DNA of 64,000 nucleotides. Source: Episyrphus balteatus (taxonomy: Eukaryota > Arthropoda > Insecta > Diptera > Syrphidae). Location of the stretch: contig NC_079136.1 of NCBI RefSeq assembly GCF_945859705.1, positions 112,178,028 to 112,242,027 of the forward strand. The letters run 5' to 3'. This document shows positions 59,801 to 64,000 of the stretch, piece by piece. The notes below the pieces were generated by a model, which ran no database searches, had not been told where the DNA came from, and worked only from the letters and a program-made list of their open reading frames with translations. The translations under genes and the position numbers were made by a program. Every line of letters begins with the position of its first letter. Position 1 is the first letter of the stretch.

Positions 59801-61647
59801 TTCAAGCAGTGTAAAAGTAGATACCCTGGGTAGAAGGCAAGGTTGAAAACTTACATAGATATAAATAATTTCTTCCTATGTGTTGCTCCCATTTTGATAG
59901 TAGATATTTTTTGCAGCAAGTACATTTTTATAGCTATATGTTGTTTTTTTGTTTTCTTTTTCAAAAGCAATTTTCACTGAAACGGCTATACTTTTCTAAC
60001 AAGGTTCCAAAACCAACTGTACAAATAAATAAAATTTTCGGTGGTAATATGGAATGTGTACAGAATAAAAATTTGAAGTCTGAGTGTTCAGTTTTGGCAA
60101 AGGAAAATCGTTATTCAATAAAAGGAAATTGAACTTGAAGTTGTCATTTTTTATAACAATTTGACACTCTCTTCTTTTCTTTAAATAAAAAATATCCTTT
60201 ATAAAAAAAATACTAACTTAAATGCCAATAGACAAACTAGCACAAAGCCATTGTTTGGATGATGCCCCAAGGAAGAAGAAAGTTGAGTCAGGAAAGGAAC
60301 ATTTTATGAACACCAAAAGCCAATTTGGTTAAGAAAATTCTAAATAAATGAATACCAATGTAATCTACAACGTAATCTAAGAACTACAACGTTCTTATTT
60401 TTTTAATTCTTTGCAAGATGAAGAAATATGAAATTATTAAGAAATGATAACACTAAAAAGAGTTTTGATAAATATTGTTGTCAATATTAATCAGCCTCTT
60501 AAATGGCGCCCAACATTTAGTGCAATTTTGCATTTCTGCATTCTAGATTCTGTCACAAAAACTTTCGAACTCGTCTTTCTACACAATGAATTATTATAAA
60601 TAGGGAAATAAATTGTTTCATAATACTACTAACACACATCATTGTTATCTCATTACTTCTAAAAGCAAAGTCACATTAAATAAATAGAAAATACGTTCAG
60701 ATAATTCTTTTATAGGACCATTATAAAGATATATACATAGATCTAATCACGCATCCCTAATGGGTGTGACATAAAAATATTTCAAAGCCATAAATAAATA
60801 TGTCGCCATTTGGGTAAAAGAATTGAATAAGAAACAATTTGTAGAAACACTTAGTTATACATGTATTGGCAGGGGATCACTTTCAGGCAATAAATTCATG
60901 TTCATCCCTTTAAGAAGAAGTATAAAAAGGCTGAAAGTTTTCTACTCAAGTTCAAGTTGCAACCAACTTAGCAATACAAAAAAAAAAACTAATTCTGCTA
61001 TTCTACCCTATCAATCTCTTGGTGGTCTTCTCTCATGGTGAGATTCTTTTCCTTTTTTTAAGAAAGAGGGAGTTCAAGGAAGAGAAAGAATTACTTAGCA
61101 CCCCATGTCGTCCTTTCACCTCGATTAAGTGATGTGGTTAGATTTAAATGTCAAGCTACCAGTGACTTATCGCTTGTCGAATTTTACGAAATGTAATTAA
61201 TCTAAATTGATTGTCCTTAAGTGGACATTTATATCCACTTATTTAATGAATTTCCCTTGGTTCAAAAAAGAAAAAAATTGAAAAGATTTATTTTCATGTG
61301 ATTTACCTGTACACGGGCTTCACTAAGACCCAATCGTTGACTCAGTTCTTCCCTCATGAAAGCATCTGGATAGTGGGTTTCTTCGAAAAGTCTTTCCAAT
61401 TCATTTAATTGCTCGAGTGTAAAGTTGGTTCGGGAGCGACGTTGTTTACTACTAAGGCTGTTGCTTTGATTGGCTGAGTGTCCTCCATCTGGTGACATGC
61501 AAATATCCTTTGGGGAATGGCTATTCCGATGCAGGGATGTGTCCGTAGAACATTGCAGGATATTGGCGGATATTGTAGGATGCGGTGAATTACTGTTATC
61601 CGAACGTTCGTTGATTGTAATTGGACTGGAGGAGGACTCGATATTTT
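44825..61647 (-). CDS. Shox: Shox-type paired-like homeobox gene (3' part, 4 exons)
   Basis: A sequence-specific transcription factor. Coding exons seen on the minus strand: 61647-61307, 59227-59170, 49191-48971 and 44995-44825 (TAG at 44825-44827). The first visible exon starts inside a codon, so at least one 5' exon is missing, probably beyond the window. The homeodomain begins RRSRTNFTLEQLNELERLF and continues YPDAFMREELSQRLGL. It is split by an intron between RVQ and VWFQNRRAK, the usual site for paired-like homeodomains. The residues match human SHOX/SHOX2 almost exactly, as does CRVAPYVNLPALR downstream. The last exon has the OAR tail SSSIADLRMKAKKHAESLGL. Between them are Ser- and Ala-rich runs. 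Phases agree at all three introns. The 10 kb middle intron carries LINE and hAT copies. Confidence 0.93.
45380..45445. repeat. short tandem array of CAACTTGCCAC
   Basis: GCAACTTGCCACATGCAACT, then GCCACCCACAACTTGCCACA and CATGCAACTTGCCAGG: four copies of an 11-17 base unit in a Shox intron. Confidence 0.7.
46039..46115. repeat. hairpin with CCAGATCAGATCATT arms
   Basis: CCAGATCAGATCATT (about 46039) and AATGATCTGATCTGG (about 46101) are exact complements, around a loop of about 45 bases. Likely a tiny MITE in the Shox intron. Confidence 0.6.
46376..46464. mobile_element. CTTTTCACGAGTCGATTTT MITE, 89 bp, TAA duplication
   Basis: Ends TGCCGACTTTTCACGAGTCG and GAAAAGTCGGCA are inverted and flanked by TAA (46373-46375, 46465-46467). 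It shares GTGCGGCAAAGCTTTTCG and CGACTCGTGTGAA with the 153 bp element at 52912-53064. Confidence 0.75.
46657..46953. mobile_element. GGCCGTGTGTGAATTG MITE, 297 bp, TTA duplication
   Basis: Ends GGCCGTGTGTGAATTGCGTT and AACGCCATTCACACACGGCC are inverted. The inverted region continues inward through GTTAACACCGTGTAAAATTT. TTA flanks both ends (46654-46656, 46954-46956). Non-coding. Confidence 0.8.
46957..47221. mobile_element. second, 5'-truncated copy of the same MITE in tandem
   Basis: Repeats the interior and right end of 46657-46953: CAGCTGTATGG, ACCAGGTCCCAGAGCCCAAT, TTTACACGGTGTTAACTATT and CACACACGG, followed by TTA at 47222-47224. Its left terminal repeat is replaced by about 25 unrelated bases. 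Confidence 0.7.
47346..48488 (+). mobile_element. hAT element, 1143 bp, 8 bp duplication, dead transposase
   Basis: Terminal CAGTGTTTTTGAGCTAGCGA and the complement of TTTGAAAAACACTG, with direct GTTATAAG on both sides (47338-47345, 48489-48496). Both the terminus and the duplication length are hAT hallmarks. Plus-strand frames around 47720-48030 still read GREDNIITAKDKITGFLEKL, RLWSVSLQANKFDFLPCVQK and CENGTKMDLKSFLQKFDM, similar to ZBED5-like (Buster/Charlie) transposases, with stops between them. The N-terminal half is missing, and a 54 bp tandem duplication lies at 47553-47660. Confidence 0.85.
47553..47660. repeat. 54 bp tandem duplication inside the hAT element
   Basis: GTTTTAACAATATTAAAAAT and the following CTGAAAATTCGAACTATTTT occur twice at a 54 base spacing. 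Confidence 0.75.
48740..48790 (+). repeat. tRNA-derived SINE-like segment
   Basis: AGGTCTGGGTTCGTATCCCA is T-arm-like, with a near-consensus B box GGTTCGTATCC, preceded by ACTCGTACTACC. No complete cloverleaf is present, and it lies in a Shox intron 180 bases from an exon. Confidence 0.4.
49200..50520. other. Shox intron sequence without recognised elements
   Basis: AT-rich, no exon with supported splice sites and no inverted-repeat ends noticed between 49.2 and 50.5 kb. Confidence 0.4.
50542..50685. repeat. tandem duplication, 2 x 72 bp
   Basis: GAAAAATAGGTACATTTTTC through TTGAAAAAGGTTAATAT is present twice at a period of 72 bases, essentially identical. Seventy-two is divisible by three, so an antisense open frame shows a repeated 24 residue unit that has no coding meaning. 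Confidence 0.85.
50850..51190. mobile_element. diverged copy of the 24464-24849 element
   Basis: Shares CAGGACAGTAAAAAGTAAGT (there CAGGACAGAAAAAAGTAAGA), GACAAATGCG, AACTCCCCAA, CTGAATAACGAAAAGCATAA and the terminal GAAGCTGAAGCG-type string. Ends are degraded. Confidence 0.55.
51200..52905. other. Shox intron sequence without recognised elements
   Basis: No supported exon. It contains ordinary AT-rich sequence with short simple runs (ACATAC/TATGTA-rich around 52.8 kb). This is one of the less repeat-laden parts of the intron, so it is the likelier place for intronic regulatory DNA, but no specific site can be named. Confidence 0.35.
52912..53064. mobile_element. CTTTTCACGAGTCGATTTT MITE, 153 bp, TAA duplication
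   Basis: Ends TGGGGACTTTTCACGAGTCG and CGACTCGTGAAAAGTCCCCA are perfect inverted repeats flanked by TAA (52909-52911, 53065-53067). It is related to 46376-46464, which lacks about 60 interior bases. Confidence 0.85.
53340..53826. repeat. asymmetric palindrome next to a truncated LINE
   Basis: CAATGGGCTGCACCATTG, then TTCCATAGTACTATCATGAA (53347-53395), is the inverse of TTCATGATAGTACTATAGAA and CAATGGGCTGCACATTG (53775-53825). AGAGGATATAATATATGGAG and TGCTTGTG (53502-) invert ACAAGCACTCCATTTATTAT and ATCCTCT (53731-). The left arm has about 90 extra bases between the two blocks. The 53530-53725 centre is unpaired. Confidence 0.65.
53833..55269 (+). pseudogene. LINE reverse transcriptase fragment (open frame)
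   Basis: The reading frame is open for 478 codons to TAG at 55267-55269 but lacks the endonuclease and the RT start. Motifs: SISLLPSISKVFEKVINRA, NQFGFKAGHDTIHAASKL, LVDLEKAFDTVWLEGLYLKL, NGLQQGAVNSPILFSIYTSD and the catalytic YADD (AIAYADDLIAY). SVVKYLGIWLDQYLYFNRHM follows, then a Cys-poor C-terminal tail ending WWFSNGIHVL. Style and motif choice resemble the Loa/Jockey side of insect LINEs, as remembered. No disabling change is visible, so the copy is dead only through truncation. Confidence 0.8.
55350..55560 (+). repeat. A-rich tract with regular C and TAC interruptions
   Basis: About 210 bases of A broken by single C or TAC (AAAATACAAAAAAA pattern), within the 3' UTR of the LINE. The open frames that it generates (Lys/Gln-rich plus strand, Phe-rich minus strand) are not genes. 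Confidence 0.9.
56150..57027 (+). repeat. GTCCGTCTGTCTGTC-type dispersed repeat
   Basis: GTCCCGGAAGTCCGTCTGTC, further CTGTCTGT runs, then CTACAGCCTGAACGGATGGA, GGCGACTCCCCAGAGGAG, and repeated AACGGTACNTGNCATA motifs (56323, 56463). I recall similar CCGGAAGTCCGTCTGTCTGT...GGATG strings from many insect genomes. It is split from 58390 onward by the hAT insertion. Confidence 0.5.
57036..58381. mobile_element. hAT element, 1346 bp, perfect 8 bp duplication
   Basis: Ends CAATGCCGTCTTTACCATAA and the complement of TTAAAGACGGCCCTG, followed inward by GGGGCCCGTGCCCAGGGCCC and GTGCCCAAGGGCCCC. Direct ACTGAACT lies on both sides (57028-57035, 58382-58389). This terminus style (CANNGCCGTCTTTA...GGGCCCC) belongs to a widespread hAT lineage. 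No readable transposase remains. Bases 57700-58080 resemble the surrounding GTCTGTC-type repeat (AACGGTCC, GGCAAGTAGGTACCGTTAAT), so the element may carry captured or earlier-inserted host repeat. Confidence 0.85.
58390..58700 (+). repeat. continuation of the GTCTGTC-type repeat
   Basis: TTTACAAGAAAGTTCGACTT, TCTGTGGCAGGTGCTGTTAT and TTGGACCTTACTTGCCGCAG echo the strings at 57840-57950 (GGTTCTATGGCAAGTAGGTA, AAAAGTGCGGCC). Presumably the right half of the repeat hit by the hAT element. Confidence 0.4.
59230..61300. other. Shox intron within the homeodomain
   Basis: This 2.1 kb intron separates the two homeobox exons (59227 and 61307). AT-rich; no exon, and no complete mobile element noticed. 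Confidence 0.5.
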
Positions 61648-61649
61648 CT

Positions 61650-62430
61650 AAAAATAAAAAATAGAAAAACATTTTTTTTTAATGGTAGAAACAATACAAA
61701 GCTGTGATTGTTTCAATCAAAAATCCTATCCTATAGTGTTAAACTCTTTTCATTCTAATCTTAAAATTTACAACTCAAATTGATAATTTTCGAAACACAG
61801 TCATTTTGAGAATATCTACGATATTTTCTGGGACGTCCTGTTAAAACTCGTGACTGTAATATTAGAGCCCCTGCACAATACAGACTTTCTATCATCCTAT
61901 AATTTAGTCAGAGCCTGATCAGTGCCTATGAAAATATGTATATGACACTACAACGTTTAAGTCCGATGCTATACTCGATTCTCAGGGACGTGCTACATAC
62001 CATTGGGGCATCCCCGGGGCCCTCCAAGGGAAAAGAAAATAAATGTTTTGGGCCCTTTATTTCAAAACCAGAGCAAGGTTATGCAGGAATGCATGTGATG
62101 ATCTTTCTAAACAGGACAGTATTGTCAAATTTGTCTTAAAAATGCAATACTAAAAAGCTGATCAAAAGTCTAAAATAAAAAATGAAGCATAACATGAAAA
62201 TTTAACCATTATGTCATAGATAAAAAGGCACAGCATCGTGTGACAACCATATTAAGCCATATTAAGTTTGGCCTTTTAATATAGAGGTATTAACTTTATT
62301 TAAAGCATATTTTTTTCAATTGAGCAAGTTTCTTTTTTTAATTTTTATCATTTAAGGTGAGAGTTCAAAGTGTTTTTTTACGAAAGTTGAAAAAGAAAAA
62401 TTAACAAAAAAGTAATATAGTAGCCCTTGG
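61650..62430. other. region upstream of the first visible Shox exon
   Basis: No N-terminal Shox exon could be recognised here. GGGCATCCCCGGGGCCCTCC at about 62005 followed by GGGCCCTTTATTTCAAAACC resembles the GC-rich end of the hAT element at 57036-58381 and may be a solo fragment of that family. No protein gene seen. Confidence 0.4.
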
Positions 62431-62441
62431 TACCTAAGTGC

Positions 62442-62684
62442 CTGGCTACACGGTGATTTTTCAATCGCCTAAGCAGTGAGTTTGCGGGCAAGTGGGATGA
62501 GGAGTGAAGGGAGAAGATGCTCACAAAGGGAACTGAATTTTTTGAGGGAAGTACAGTTCCATTGCTAAATTTTTCTTCTTTTTGACGTTTGTTCCTAGAA
62601 AATGTAAAAGGTGATTGGGCACAACAGTGTGTAGCTACCGCATGTGATTTTTCAATCGATTGAAAAATCACTGTGTAGCCCATA
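62442..62684. mobile_element. GGCTACACNGTGATTTTTCAATCG MITE, about 240 bp
   Basis: Left TGGCTACACGGTGATTTTTC (AATCG follows) and right complement GAAAAATCACTGTGTAGCCCA. An extra inner copy, GCATGTGATTTTTCAATCG at 62639-62657, makes the right end a local palindrome. No target duplication found. Confidence 0.65.
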
Positions 62685-63429
62685 GAGGAAGGAATACCTA
62701 GAGAACCGACTCGTACCCCCCTTGCCTAAAACACCCGCAAATTTCATTTGAGGTGAATAGAAGAGAACTCTCTTATTTTTCTCTTTTTTTCTTATCCGTG
62801 AATACGTGTGAGTGGTGGATTCAGAAAAAAGATGGCGGTTGTAGCTCAAAAAAAAAAATTCTTAAGTGACAGCTGACAGCTGTCAATTTCTGATAATTAT
62901 TTTGTTTTGGTTGCAAAATAAAAGTTTTTTTCAAGTTAGTTTATAAAAAATGTGCAAAAGTTAGATGAGAACAATGATAATTAATTAATAATCGGTCCAA
63001 TTCTGGAAATGTGTTACCCCATCCAGCTAATGCCACAACCCAAAATATTGGTCGCTTGTCCCAATAAGAAAATAATCATAGCAAGGTGAGTACCAAAATA
63101 TTGTCATGGTTTTCTCTCAATAATTTCCTTTTTTTAATTTTGCAGCCCTCAAAATTCTTACAAATTCCAAAACCTACAAACCATAACAACAACAGCAGCG
63201 GTCTATCGAATTCAACAACGCAAAAAAAATAATATTCAGGAATAACCACCATATAGCAGGACTGGGATGATAATAGTCTTGTATGTGGACACATTACTTG
63301 TTCCAGCGACAATATTTTGGTGGTCAGTTGCATTCTAAAACCAAAGCAAGAATAATCCTTCGTTTAATTTCAGTGCTGAGGTTGTTGTTAGAGTTAATAA
63401 ACTAAATAAATTATATATTTTCTTTTTAG

Positions 63430-64000
63430 GTGACAAAAAGCACCCTCGAAGTAATAAGACTAGAAGCTGAATTAGAATTAGAAGTAGTCGGTTGCCAAAT
63501 GCCTTGGGGCGTCTTGATGGGATGTCCTTTAAAGTATCCTATTTTAGTGAAGCATTTAAAGTTCGTACAAAAGAATCAAAAGATGATTTTCCCAATCGAC
63601 ACGATTGGGATATATTCTTTCGTGATGCTCATTACATGGATGAAATGAAAGCTGGCGAAAGACCCGACACAATTCATTTTGCAAATCTACCAATTCGTTG
63701 GTTTTGTCCACGTCACAGTGAAAATGATGAAAATGTCAAGCCCAGCGAAAGTATATTCAAAAGAATAATTGAATAGTTTGGTGTTGTTCGGGCAGTAGAT
63801 ATTCGAATATGTGATGTTTTTCGACAAAAGATGAGCTCGACTGTCAATGGAATTCAGGTGCATAATTTTGAACAGGATCTTCTTTTCGAAGGGTAAGTTG
63901 AAACAAAAAATAATTGTTGGCAAAAATCTAATAAAATTTGCATTTATATTTTGCAGATATGTTCAATTTGAAGAGTACATTGGATTTGTACGTGCAATTG
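63430..64000 (+). pseudogene. AKAP17A: AKAP17A (XE7)-like gene, partial, apparently disrupted
   Basis: AKAP17A is a nuclear-speckle A-kinase anchor protein that influences splicing. The exon 63430-63892 starts after a TTTTTAG acceptor and reads VTKSTLEVIRLEAELEL. It then needs a frame change near 63478-63490 to continue LPNALGRLDGMSFKV, DFPNRHDWDIFFRDAHYMDE, GERPDTIHFANLPIRWFCP. These blocks match the human protein (KIDFPTRHDWDSFFRDA, GERPDTIHLEGLP) as remembered. TAG at 63774-63776 interrupts the same frame just before FGVVRAVDIRICD, where homologues have Lys. A GT-AG intron (63893-63956) is intact and the next exon reads YVQFEEYIGFVRAI. A possible first exon ends at a GTGAGT donor near 63085. 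The gene runs off the window. Retained introns exclude a retrocopy; sequencing error remains possible. Confidence 0.75.

Noticed and set aside
61650..63000. Missing 5' exon of Shox
   Set aside because: No minus-strand frame with a donor in the required phase and a recognisable acidic N-terminal region was found; it probably lies outside the window.
63430..63648. Continuous 72 codon frame as the correct AKAP17A reading
   Set aside because: After the first 18 codons the similarity moves to another frame, so the continuation is out of register.
1..64000. CRISPR arrays, operons or bacterial-type systems
   Set aside because: Spliced eukaryotic genes throughout; the short repeats seen are tandem duplications or MITE sub-repeats without regular spacers.

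Overview
The window reads as nuclear DNA of a fly (Diptera, probably a higher fly): AT-rich, intron-containing, strongly decorated with DNA-transposon debris. The recognisable genes are animal orthologues whose closest familiar relatives are Drosophila genes. No species can be named from sequence alone.

Layout. The 3' half of a tRNA-Arg with its poly-T terminator opens the window. From 33 to 12.6 kb there is no convincing protein gene, only AT-rich DNA with many small inverted-repeat elements and one hAT remnant. From 12.7 to 23.75 kb (minus strand) lies a complete 15-exon Vps41/light gene (HOPS subunit, 833 aa predicted). Its largest intron carries a complete intronless beta-1,3-galactosyltransferase of the B3GALT6 type on the opposite strand. 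Divergent from light is a complete 3-exon OGFOD3 oxygenase gene (25.16-28.76 kb, plus), whose first intron holds a 2.1 kb fold-back structure. From 30.3 to 35.87 kb (minus) is a complete 5-exon Spf45/RBM17 splicing factor, with a Tc1 remnant and nested repeats in its largest intron. A full-length-looking non-LTR retrotransposon with two intact ORFs occupies about 37.4-42.4 kb (minus). From 44.8 kb to beyond 61.6 kb (minus) is the 3' part of a Shox-type paired-like homeobox gene (4 exons seen, OAR tail present); its 10 kb intron contains a 5'-truncated LINE and a hAT element with an 8 bp target duplication. At the right edge (63.43 kb to the end, plus) is an AKAP17A (XE7)-like gene that looks disrupted by a frameshift and an in-frame stop.

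The genes are unrelated in function: vesicle fusion, proteoglycan linker synthesis, 2-oxoglutarate-dependent oxygenation, splicing and patterning. What unites the window is its mobile DNA. At least eight inverted-repeat elements have readable termini and target duplications: 3 bp TAA/TTA/TAT (PIF/Harbinger-like), 2 bp TA (pogo/Tc1-like), TTAA, and 8 bp (hAT). One insertion is confirmed by a related uninterrupted copy elsewhere in the window. The most biologically suggestive point is the close linkage of Shox and AKAP17A, which are also linked in the human pseudoautosomal region 1.
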